This document shows positions 1-6,586 of a DNA stretch of 27,107 nt, piece by piece. A program made the translations under genes and the position numbers. The stretch is from DATNBT01 sp964579765 (GTDB taxonomy: Bacteria > Acidobacteriota > Vicinamibacteria > Vicinamibacterales > CAVVIG01). The notes beneath the pieces were generated by a model. That model was not told where the DNA came from. It made no database searches and was given only the letters and a program-made list of their open reading frames with translations. Position 1 is the stretch's first letter, and each line of letters opens with the position of its first letter. The DNA is taken from positions 1-27,107 of the forward strand of contig CAZOIK010000078.1 of NCBI GenBank assembly GCA_964579765.1, in the 5' to 3' direction.

Positions 1-113
1 TGCACGTGGAGCGTGTGGACACCGGCGTCGGCCGCGGAGGGCCCCTGCGCCGCAAGGCCGGCACACGTGAACACGAGCGCGGCGGCGAGCCCGACCGGAG
101 CGAATCGGCGCAT
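1..113 (-). CDS. Secreted MBL-fold metallo-hydrolase, N-terminal fragment (cut by window edge)
   Basis: Only the first 37 codons lie in the window; the frame is still open at base 1. The ATG is at 113-111. Residues 1-22 form a signal peptide (Arg-rich start, Ala/Leu core, then AQG). The segment that follows ends in GVHTLHV, which lines up with the DIQSFHVQGN segment of the complete MBL hydrolase at 10269-11267, at the same distance after the signal peptide. On that basis I call it a second copy of the same periplasmic hydrolase. It starts 19 nt after the W/H-rich gene at 133-1023, so it is probably the next gene of the operon. The metal-binding motif lies outside the window, so the identity rests on a short match and on matching gene order. 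Confidence 0.6.
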   Translation of the reverse strand, partial: MRRFAPVGLAAALVFTCAGLAAQGPSAADAGVHTLHV

Positions 114-132
114 ATGGCGCGGCATCTTACAC

Positions 133-1023
133 CTACTTTCCCGCCGGCACGGCTGGCGTCATCGTCTGCATCTTCAGGACGTACTCCGGATACATCGTCT
201 CGGCGCCGCCGCGCGTCGGCTCGAACGGCAGGTGGAAACGCGCCGCGAACTCGCGCAGGAACGGATTCTCCCCCGGCAGATGGTTCGGCACGGTGCCCTG
301 CGGCCGATCGATCTCGACGACGACCTGACACGGATACGGCGCGATCAGCTGGTGCGGATCGAGAACCCAGTTCGTCGTGCGCACGAAGGGCTCGGTGAGG
401 TAGACCGGATCCTGAACGACCGAGATCAGCGTCAGCACGTTGTCGTGGCGCACCCAGTGCTCCGTCAGCACGGCCTTGTCGCTGCGCGGGATGCCGTTGC
501 GTCGAATCCAGCCCATCTTCAGGTGCGTCGTCGTCACGGTGAGCATGTCGCCGTCGAACTTCCCGGTCGAGAAGCCCTGCCACGTGTGCGCCGCGTACTC
601 CGGCGGATGCGGACGGCCGTCCATCCAGATCGTGCGCTCCGGCTGCTGCCACGAGATGTGCGTGTGATAGGCGACGACCGCCTGGGTATCGTGATCGATG
701 TCGCGCCAGATGCGCAGGTTGGCCGGGCCACGCGGGCCGTAGTCGGCCGGATGCGGCTTGCACTGGTGCTCGGGCAGCGTGAGGATCGACGCGTCCCAGG
801 CGTCGCCGTGCAGGCGCGCGGCGGCGTTGATCGGCAGGCCGAGATAGTCGCCGATTTCCGGGCCGGGAATGCGTTCGGGCTGATCTTCATGAAAGAGCGG
901 CGCCCACTCGCCCGAGAGGTCCATGGGACCGCGGGGCCCTTGGGCCATGGCGATGCGCGCAGTCGACGCGGCCACCGCCGCGCAGATGGCCGGCACGAGA
1001 CACAACCGCAGGATCGTTCGCAT
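133..1023 (-). CDS. Secreted W/H-rich protein of unknown function (copy 1)
   Basis: 296 aa with a signal peptide (residues 1-28, ending AMAQG), so probably periplasmic. I know no assigned function. Visible landmarks: MDLSGEW (34-40), EHQCKPH (85-91), WMDGRPHPPEY (133-143), HTWQGFS (146-152), RRNGIP (174-179), a DPVYLTEPF segment (205-213) and a C-terminal MYPEY. The protein at 11272-12147 shares nearly all of these in the same order and length, and the one at 9366-10259 shares a subset, so there are three paralogs in the window. Conserved Trp, His and an isolated Cys could bind a ligand or metal, but this is not shown. It lies 24 nt after the membrane gene at 1048-1497 and just before an MBL hydrolase, the same neighbours as its closest paralog. 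Confidence 0.85.
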   Translation of the reverse strand: MRTILRLCLVPAICAAVAASTARIAMAQGPRGPMDLSGEWAPLFHEDQPERIPGPEIGDYLGLPINAAARLHGDAWDASILTLPEHQCKPHPADYGPRGPANLRIWRDIDHDTQAVVAYHTHISWQQPERTIWMDGRPHPPEYAAHTWQGFSTGKFDGDMLTVTTTHLKMGWIRRNGIPRSDKAVLTEHWVRHDNVLTLISVVQDPVYLTEPFVRTTNWVLDPHQLIAPYPCQVVVEIDRPQGTVPNHLPGENPFLREFAARFHLPFEPTRGGAETMYPEYVLKMQTMTPAVPAGK

Positions 1024-1047
1024 GGGTCGCTCCGGCGAGATGCTATA

Positions 1048-1497
1048 TCAGATTCCGCCGCCGAGAAACGTCAACATGCGGCTCCAAAATATAACGCCGG
1101 TCCAGAGCGCGAGCGAGACGCCGGCGACGATTTTCGCGCTCGCCGGCGCGCCCTCGCCTGCCCCGATCGCGTCCACGTGCCGCTTCAGCCCGGTCGCGAC
1201 ATAGAGGACGTCATTGAGCCCGATGAGCACGAGGAAGAGCATCTTGGCCAGGAACGCGATGTTGAGCGGCGGGCCGAGTGTGTTGGCGGGCGTCAGACGC
1301 AGCAGCACGTAGCCCGTGCCGGCCGCGACGACAAACGCCGCCACCGCCCACGGCATCAGCCGCTGCAGGGGCCGCAGCGGCAATCCCTTCGCGAGGCCGA
1401 AGATCCGCAGATCGACGAGCCCGACAACCCCGACCAGCCCCGAGATCGCGAAGTAGTGGAGCGTCTTCACGAGCGGCAGAATCCACCAGGGCTTCAT
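1048..1497 (-). CDS. Small four-helix membrane protein, DUF6644-like
   Basis: 149 aa from the ATG at 1497-1495. A longer frame opens at 1554, but its extra 19 residues are basic, non-hydrophobic and overlap the upstream gene; the chosen ATG shares one base with the upstream stop (TGATG), which is typical of translational coupling. About four hydrophobic helices are visible. Family landmarks shared with the other copies: a His early in helix 1 (KTLHYF, H14), VDLRIFGL after helix 1, and an AKMLFLVLIGLND stretch. I recall this pattern as DUF6644; the name should be checked. The function is unknown. The His in the first helix could be a haem ligand, which is speculation. Confidence 0.8.
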   Translation of the reverse strand: MKPWWILPLVKTLHYFAISGLVGVVGLVDLRIFGLAKGLPLRPLQRLMPWAVAAFVVAAGTGYVLLRLTPANTLGPPLNIAFLAKMLFLVLIGLNDVLYVATGLKRHVDAIGAGEGAPASAKIVAGVSLALWTGVIFWSRMLTFLGGGI

Positions 1498-1955
1498 CAG
1501 AGGTACGCCATGAACTTCCCTGCCGCGACGGCGCCGAGCCAGCACAACAGACACCCGGCCGCCAGCGCGCGCGTGGACGCCGACGTGCTCGCTCGTTCGA
1601 CGCGCGGCCGCAGCGCGAGTAGCAGCGCGACGGCCGCGGCGACGAAGATCATCTTCACGGTGAACAGCGGGTTCGCGAGCTTCGTCTGCGGATCCGAGAC
1701 GAGCATGACGGCGCCCGAGACGGCCGTCACCGAGAACGCGAGCCAGGCGAGGCGGAAGAGCCGCGCGAACGGCGCGATCGGCAGCGCGGGCGCCGCGCCG
1801 AGCATTCGCGCGCAGACGACGACGCTCAGACCGGCCGTGAGCACGAGCCCGAGCGTGTGCAGGAAGAACACGGTCGGGTACGCGAAGATCGACGGCGACT
1901 CGCGCAGCCAGATGAAAAACGCGCTCGTGTCACTCCAGTGCTGCAGCGTCTGCAC
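1497..1955 (-). CDS. Small four-helix membrane protein, DUF6644-like
   Basis: 152 aa from a GTG at 1955-1953. The N-terminus aligns with its paralog at 3201-3692: a polar amphipathic lead (SAFFIWLRES), then an aromatic Pro segment and FLHTLGLV with His33. An NPLFTVKMIF segment comes before helix 3 and a CWLGAVAAGKFMAYL tail ends the protein, close to CWLGAITAGRLLAYV in the paralog, so these two form a closer pair. The D-L-R motif after helix 1 is changed to CARMLG. It starts 9 nt after the stop of a possible 31-residue ORF and its stop overlaps the next start by one base. An inner-membrane location is inferred; no enzymatic motif is seen. Confidence 0.82.
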   Translation of the reverse strand: MQTLQHWSDTSAFFIWLRESPSIFAYPTVFFLHTLGLVLTAGLSVVVCARMLGAAPALPIAPFARLFRLAWLAFSVTAVSGAVMLVSDPQTKLANPLFTVKMIFVAAAVALLLALRPRVERASTSASTRALAAGCLLCWLGAVAAGKFMAYL

Positions 1956-1964
1956 GGCCGTCTG

Positions 1965-2060
1965 TTACGCGTGGTTCGAGCGGTCGATGATGTAGGCCAG
2001 GAGTCCGGTCGCAACGACCCCGGCGGCGACAAGCAGACAGACGGCCAGCCAGAGGGGCAT
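1965..2060 (-). CDS. Possible 31-residue single-helix membrane peptide
   Basis: An ATG at 2060-2058 opens 31 codons to a TAA at 1967-1965. The product starts MPLWLAVCLLVAAGVVATG, a single hydrophobic helix, and ends in a short charged tail (DRSNHA). Most third codon positions are G or C, as in the neighbouring real genes. It fits between the stop of the 2103-3191 gene (42 nt away) and the GTG of the 1497-1955 gene (9 nt away). No clear Shine-Dalgarno sequence precedes the ATG. Small one-helix proteins are common accessory subunits of membrane redox complexes (CcmD, CydX, CcoQ type), but nothing here identifies this one. It could be chance. Confidence 0.4.
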   Translation of the reverse strand: MPLWLAVCLLVAAGVVATGLLAYIIDRSNHA

Positions 2061-2102
2061 GTCAGAAGGCAGACGGCAGAGAGCCCAGGGCAGCAATTCT
2101 CA

Positions 2103-3191
2103 TTAGAAGGAATTGCCGATGAACGGCAGCATGTGGCCGCAGAACAGCACGGCCACCCAGATGAAGATGGCGGAGGCGGCGGCGATCTTCGAACGCGCCG
2201 TGGCGGCGCCTCCAGGACCAACCGCCCACACGTCGTCCGCGAGCATGAAATACGTGACGTTGAGGCCGCCGAGCAGGACGAAGACGATCTTCCAGTAGAA
2301 CACCGGGTTCGCGTTGTACTGCGCCGGGATGCCGATGAAAAAGAGCATGCCGGAGACGAGGTTCACGGCGAACCCGAGCATGCCGATCGGCAGCAGTTGA
2401 TACACCGCCGAGTACGGCACCGCGTTGATCATGCCGAGCAGCCGAAGGTTCACGATCAACACCGTCGTGAACAGCAGGCACAGGCCGACGAAGTGCAGCG
2501 TCTCGAGCGTCGGCCACATCCACGTGTGATCGGTGACGAACCGCCCGAGCGCGGCCGTCTGGCTCGCGTCAGCCGCCGGCGCGGGCCCTGTTGCGGAAGC
2601 GGCCTGAGCTACCGCCGTCTGCCACGGGCAGTTCTGCGGCGCGTTCGGCACCGAGCCGGGCGCCTTCGTCTCCTGATCGACCAGCGCGAGGCACGCGTTG
2701 TGGCGCGCGACGACGTCTGGCCGGATCTCGACGTGGCTGATGTGTCCGCCGAGGTACGCCGTCCGTGACATGGTCGCCAGCGACATGAGCGCGAGTCCGA
2801 GCACGACGGGCAGATTCCACCGCCGCAGTCCCTTCACGCTCTTCCACTGCCACAGCGCGAGCCACGAGAAAAATCCGGTCAGCTCCATCCACGCCGTCGC
2901 CCACAGCGCGGCGTCCTCGTGCGCGTGAATGGCCGCCATGACGACCTGCGGCGGCAACTCCGACGCGGGGTTCGTCCCGCGCAGCCAGGCCGCCGCAGCC
3001 GATCCCGACGTGTAGGTCGCGATCGTCACGGCGGCGACGACGAAGAAGATCGCGAGCCCCGTTTTCTTCAGCACGTCGCTGTTGACGACGAGCGCGGCGA
3101 CAAACAGCGCCAGCCCCGCCACAAACGCGGTCGTCGGCACGTGATTGAGCAGCAGGTGGATATGCGCCGTGTTGGAGAGGATCTCGAACAC
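2103..3191 (-). CDS. Two-part membrane protein: DUF2231-like His-rich half fused to a DUF6644-like half
   Basis: 362 aa from a GTG at 3191-3189. Residues 1-160 contain about four membrane helices with repeated His: H10, H12 and H17 at the start of helix 1, H89 and H91 in AIHAHEDAA, H150 and H153 in GGHISHVE. Paired His across helices is the pattern expected of b-type haem proteins, and the layout resembles DUF2231-type membrane proteins. A soluble Ala/Pro-rich loop (about 160-220) containing two Cys leads into a second half with the DUF6644-like landmarks: ETLHFVGLC (H233), VNLRLLGM, NPVFYWKIVF and GGLNV. The fusion suggests that the two families work together. Haem binding is inference from His positions only. 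It begins 9 nt after the upstream stop. Confidence 0.82.
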   Translation of the reverse strand: MFEILSNTAHIHLLLNHVPTTAFVAGLALFVAALVVNSDVLKKTGLAIFFVVAAVTIATYTSGSAAAAWLRGTNPASELPPQVVMAAIHAHEDAALWATAWMELTGFFSWLALWQWKSVKGLRRWNLPVVLGLALMSLATMSRTAYLGGHISHVEIRPDVVARHNACLALVDQETKAPGSVPNAPQNCPWQTAVAQAASATGPAPAADASQTAALGRFVTDHTWMWPTLETLHFVGLCLLFTTVLIVNLRLLGMINAVPYSAVYQLLPIGMLGFAVNLVSGMLFFIGIPAQYNANPVFYWKIVFVLLGGLNVTYFMLADDVWAVGPGGAATARSKIAAASAIFIWVAVLFCGHMLPFIGNSF

Positions 3192-3200
3192 CGCCCGTTC

Positions 3201-3692
3201 CTAGAGCCCGGTGGACGATCCGACGTAGGCGAGCAGGCGCCCCGCGGTGATCGCGCCCAGCCAGCAGACGAGCGACGCCGCCGCCAGCATCTTCGCGTTG
3301 GGCGCGAACGGCTTGCGATCGACATCCGGATCGCCGAACACGCGCGTCTGAATCAGCCGCTGCGTGACGACGGCGAGGACGATGAAGAGCATCTTGACGC
3401 CGAAGTCGGGATTGGTCATCTTCGACGTCGCGTCGGCGACGAGCAGCATCGTCCCCGTGACGGCGTTGACCCAGAACGCGATCCACACGAGCGGCAGGAA
3501 TTTCTGCAGCGGCGCGACCGGCAGCGCCGGCGCGAAGCCGAGAATGCGCAGATCGATGCCGGCGATGACGCCGACCATGATCCCCATGCCGTAGGTATGC
3601 AGCAGCAGGATGCCCGGAAACGCGAAGAGCGATCCCGACTGCTTCACCCACTGCGAGAAGCCTGAACTCTCGAGATACTGCAGAAACGCCAT
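3201..3692 (-). CDS. Small four-helix membrane protein, DUF6644-like
   Basis: 163 aa from the ATG at 3692-3690. An in-frame TTG lies just before it, but the ATG overlaps the TGA of the ankyrin gene by one base (TGATG), so I prefer it. Landmarks: LLLHTYGMG with His32 in the first helix, IDLRILGF, a hydrophobic second helix, NPDFGVKMLFIVL, then a soluble linker with DPDVDRKPF and a last helix ending CWLGAITAGRLLAYV. It is closest to the 1497-1955 product. It is the first membrane gene after the DUF1592-DUF1552-ankyrin trio and the overlap implies shared translation with the ankyrin gene. The function is unknown. Confidence 0.83.
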   Translation of the reverse strand: MAFLQYLESSGFSQWVKQSGSLFAFPGILLLHTYGMGIMVGVIAGIDLRILGFAPALPVAPLQKFLPLVWIAFWVNAVTGTMLLVADATSKMTNPDFGVKMLFIVLAVVTQRLIQTRVFGDPDVDRKPFAPNAKMLAAASLVCWLGAITAGRLLAYVGSSTGL

Positions 3693-5194
3693 CAAGGCGA
3701 GGGGACTGTAACACGAACCGGCGAGCCGGCGGGCGTCGGCTGGCCGAGCAGCTGGCGCAGCAGCGCCGCGGTCGCCGCGTGTTCGCGCCGGCTGGACGCG
3801 ACGTCGAGCGGCGCGCGGCCCTGCCTGTTCTTGCGGTCGAGTGCGGCGCCGTGTGCCGCGAGGAACCGGATAACGTCGTTCGCGCCGCGCTGCACCGCGC
3901 CGTGCACGGCCGTGTCGCCGGCGTCGTTGACGGCGTTGACGTCGAGCCCGTCCGCCATCAGCAGCGTGATGGCGTCAATCGCGCCGGCTTCCGTGCCGCG
4001 GTCGCGCGTCGGGAACGCGCCGCCGCCGTCGCGCCACGTCAACCCCGCCGCGAGCATCAGCGCGTTCGTGTGGTTCGTGAGCAGCGCGCGCGGATTCGCG
4101 CCCTTCGCGATCAGGAGCCGCATCACATCGACGTCTCCCGACTTCGCGGCTCGCATCAGCGGCGTGGCGCCGGCGCCGAGCCCGGGATCGCCCGCCGTGT
4201 GGTTGCGCTGCTCGAGCGGCGCCGTGAGCGTCGCGTTCACGTCCGCGCCGTGCGCCAGCAGCGCGTTGATGATGTCGACGACGCCGAGCGAACCGGACGG
4301 CGGGACCGTCGGCCGTCCCTGCATCCAGACCGGCGTGCGCATGTCCACGGCGGCATAGAGCGGCGTCATGCCCGATCGGTCCGCCTGATTCGGATTGGCG
4401 CCCTCGTCGAGCAGCACCGACGCGGCGTCGTAGTTCGCGTTGATGATCGCCAGCAGCAGCGGCGTGACGCCGTCGGGACCCGCGGCGTTCAGATCGGCGC
4501 CGGCGTCGGCGAGCGTCCGCACCGCGTGAATCGCGCCCTCGCGCGCCGCGTACATGAGCGCCGACCAGCCGCCCTTGGGAAATTCCATCGTGATGAGGCC
4601 GATGCCCGCGGCCTGCAGCGTGGGAATGGTCGAGAGCGCGGACCGCGCGTCGAGGTCGGCGCCGTAATCGACGAGCGCCTGCACGGCGGCCGGATGATCG
4701 CCGGCGGCGGCCCACATCAGCGCGGTCTCGCCCAGCCAGTGCTCGCGCGCGTTCGGATCGGCGCCGTGCTCGAGCAGCACCGTCACGGCCGCGCCCGACC
4801 CGGCGCGCGCGGCCGTCATGAGGGCCGTCTGTCCCTCGCGCGACGCGCCGTTCGCATCGGCGCCCGCCGAGACGAGCGCCTCGATCATCGCGGCGTCGCC
4901 GTTGGCGGCGGCGAGCGAGAGCGGCGTCACGCCGTACCGGTTGGCGACGTCGGCGGCGGCGCCGGCGTTGAGCAGCAGCCGCACCATCGGCAGGTTGTCC
5001 GCGCGCGCGGCCCAGTGCAGCGCCGTCGTGCCGTCGGCTTCGCGCGCGTTGACCGTCGCGCGGCTCAGCGTGACACGCGCCGCTTCGACGTCGCCCGCTT
5101 TGACGGCCTCGATCAGGCGCGAGCCGCCGCCGGCCGCGCGCGCCGTCCCGGCGGCGAGCAGCAGAGCGACGGAGAGGACGAGGCGACGGCGCAT
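3692..5194 (-). CDS. Secreted ankyrin-repeat protein
   Basis: 500 aa with a signal peptide (residues 1-20, ending ARAAGG). From about residue 28 to 485 it is a near-continuous ankyrin array; I count roughly ten repeats with the usual motifs (DGTTALHWAAR, GVTPLSLAAANGD, GQTALMTAARAG, GATPLMRAAKSGD, GDTAVHGAVQRG) and G-A-D-x-N hairpins. The array is interrupted near residues 195-205, 285-310 and 325-340 by longer loops. Ankyrin repeats bind proteins; exported ones beside DUF1592/DUF1552 genes are common in Acidobacteria, but their partner is not established. The ATG is 26 nt after the DUF1552 stop, and the stop overlaps the next membrane gene, so it sits in the middle of the operon. Confidence 0.92.
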   Translation of the reverse strand: MRRRLVLSVALLLAAGTARAAGGGSRLIEAVKAGDVEAARVTLSRATVNAREADGTTALHWAARADNLPMVRLLLNAGAAADVANRYGVTPLSLAAANGDAAMIEALVSAGADANGASREGQTALMTAARAGSGAAVTVLLEHGADPNAREHWLGETALMWAAAGDHPAAVQALVDYGADLDARSALSTIPTLQAAGIGLITMEFPKGGWSALMYAAREGAIHAVRTLADAGADLNAAGPDGVTPLLLAIINANYDAASVLLDEGANPNQADRSGMTPLYAAVDMRTPVWMQGRPTVPPSGSLGVVDIINALLAHGADVNATLTAPLEQRNHTAGDPGLGAGATPLMRAAKSGDVDVMRLLIAKGANPRALLTNHTNALMLAAGLTWRDGGGAFPTRDRGTEAGAIDAITLLMADGLDVNAVNDAGDTAVHGAVQRGANDVIRFLAAHGAALDRKNRQGRAPLDVASSRREHAATAALLRQLLGQPTPAGSPVRVTVPSP

Positions 5195-5220
5195 AGGTGG
5201 TGCCTGGACGTCAGCCGCGG

Positions 5221-6546
5221 TCAGAGGTCGATCCGCCCGTTGCTCTCTCCGAGCGTCTCGAGCGGGCAGTCGAACCTGTTGGCGACGGTCAGCCAGTAGT
5301 TGGCGATCGGCGTCCGCTCGCCCGCCACCACGTGCCGATTGCCCTTCAGGGATCCCGCGCCGTGGCCGACGGCGATGACCGACATGGGATACGGCGAATG
5401 GCCGTTGCCCTCGCCCATGCCGCCGCCGTAGAAGATCATCGCGTGATCGAGCAGCGATCCGTCGCCGTCCGGCGTCGCGCGCAGCTTCTCGAGGAACTTC
5501 GCGAACAGCGACACGTGATAGGTGTTGATCTTCGTGTGAGCCGCGACCTTCGCGGGATCGTTGGCGTGATGCGAGATCGCGTGGTGCGGCTCGGAGAGAT
5601 CGAGATTCGTGTAGGTCCGGTTGCTCAGCTCGCGCGCCAGCATGAACGTGAAGACGCGCGTGAGATCGGCTTGATACGCGATCGTGAGCAGATCGAACAG
5701 CAGCCCGACGTGCTCCTCGTACGACTCGGGAATCCCGAGCGGCGCGTCGATGGACGTCACGTCACGGCTGTTCCGCGCTTCGGTGCGCTGAATCCGCCGC
5801 TCGATCTCGCGGATGTCGTCGAGATAGTCGCGCAGGCGCGTGCGGTCGCCCGTGCCGAGCGCGTTCTGCAGCCGCGCCGCCTCGTCGCGGATCGAATCGA
5901 GGATGCTCTGATCGTCAGCCAGGCGCTCGCGCCGCTGCTCGGGCGTGCCGGCGCGGCCGAACATCCGCTCGAACAGCACGCGCGGGTTGATCTCCATCGG
6001 CTGCGGCGTCGTCGCCGACGTCCACGACACGGTGTTCATGTACGCGCAGCTGTAGCCGGGCACGCAGCCGCCGACGTAGCCGGTGAAGTCTTCGGTCGCG
6101 ACCTCGAGCGACGGGAACGGCGTGTCCTGCCCGATGCGATGCGCGATGATCTGATCGACGGTCGGTCCCACGCGCACGTCTTCGGCCTCGGTCCGTTTCG
6201 CCACGACGCCGCTCATCCAGCCGGCGGAGCTGACCGCGTGATCGCCCGTCACGTCGCCGCCGGCGCGGCACAGGTTGCTCACGACGACCAGCGAGTCGCG
6301 GAACGGCTCGAGCGGCGTCATGATCGGCATCAGCTCGAAATTCGCGCCGGCCGTCTTCGGAATCCATTGCGCCATCACGGCGCCGTTCGGGATATAGACC
6401 GCGCCGAACCGGCGGCGCGGATTCGCGGCGGTGGCCGCGAGCGCGGTCGACGCGGGAACCATCGCGTCGAGCAGCGGCAGCGCCACGCTGATGCCCATGC
6501 CGCGCAGGAACGTGCGGCGTGACAGCGACAACTTGCTGATGAACAT
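5221..6546 (-). CDS. DUF1552 protein exported by the Tat pathway
   Basis: 441 aa from the ATG at 6546-6544. A longer open frame runs upstream, but this ATG has a good Shine-Dalgarno (AGGAG at 6560-6556) and gives an ideal Tat signal: SRRTFLRG at residues 9-16 followed by the hydrophobic GMGISVALPLLDAMVPAS. The mature part shows typical DUF1552 features: RFGAVYIPNGAVM, the ERMFGR segment, a DDIREIERRIQ helix, LLTIAYQADLTRVFTFMLARE, and a C-terminal MIFYGGGMGEGNGH region. DUF1552 proteins occur paired with DUF1592-type cytochromes in Acidobacteria, Planctomycetes and Myxobacteria; the C-terminus resembles DUF1501/sulfatase-like folds. The substrate is unknown. It follows the DUF1592 gene by 40 nt. 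Confidence 0.93.
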   Translation of the reverse strand: MFISKLSLSRRTFLRGMGISVALPLLDAMVPASTALAATAANPRRRFGAVYIPNGAVMAQWIPKTAGANFELMPIMTPLEPFRDSLVVVSNLCRAGGDVTGDHAVSSAGWMSGVVAKRTEAEDVRVGPTVDQIIAHRIGQDTPFPSLEVATEDFTGYVGGCVPGYSCAYMNTVSWTSATTPQPMEINPRVLFERMFGRAGTPEQRRERLADDQSILDSIRDEAARLQNALGTGDRTRLRDYLDDIREIERRIQRTEARNSRDVTSIDAPLGIPESYEEHVGLLFDLLTIAYQADLTRVFTFMLARELSNRTYTNLDLSEPHHAISHHANDPAKVAAHTKINTYHVSLFAKFLEKLRATPDGDGSLLDHAMIFYGGGMGEGNGHSPYPMSVIAVGHGAGSLKGNRHVVAGERTPIANYWLTVANRFDCPLETLGESNGRIDL

Positions 6547-6555
6547 CGGGGCCCT

Positions 6556-6560
6556 CTCCT
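6556..6560 (-). promoter_or_regulatory. Ribosome binding site that fixes the DUF1552 start
   Basis: AGGAG on the minus strand, nine bases before the ATG at 6546-6544. It supports that ATG over the longer frame that reaches 6738, which would also remove the Tat signal from the N-terminus. Confidence 0.7.
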
Positions 6561-6586
6561 GAAACCGAACCACTCGTCGGGGTAGC

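Noticed and set aside
1498..1554. Longer N-terminus for the membrane protein at 1048-1497
   Set aside because: The extension is basic, overlaps the upstream gene by 58 bases and is not seen in paralogs; the TGATG overlap explains the shorter start.
13..1995. Very long plus-strand open frame opposite the first operon
   Set aside because: It is antisense to three supported genes and is Arg-rich with no motif or signal. Open antisense frames are expected at this GC content.
3779..5299. Plus-strand open frame opposite the ankyrin gene
   Set aside because: It is the mirror of a repeat-rich gene; its translation is an Arg/Val/Ala-rich sequence without any family feature.
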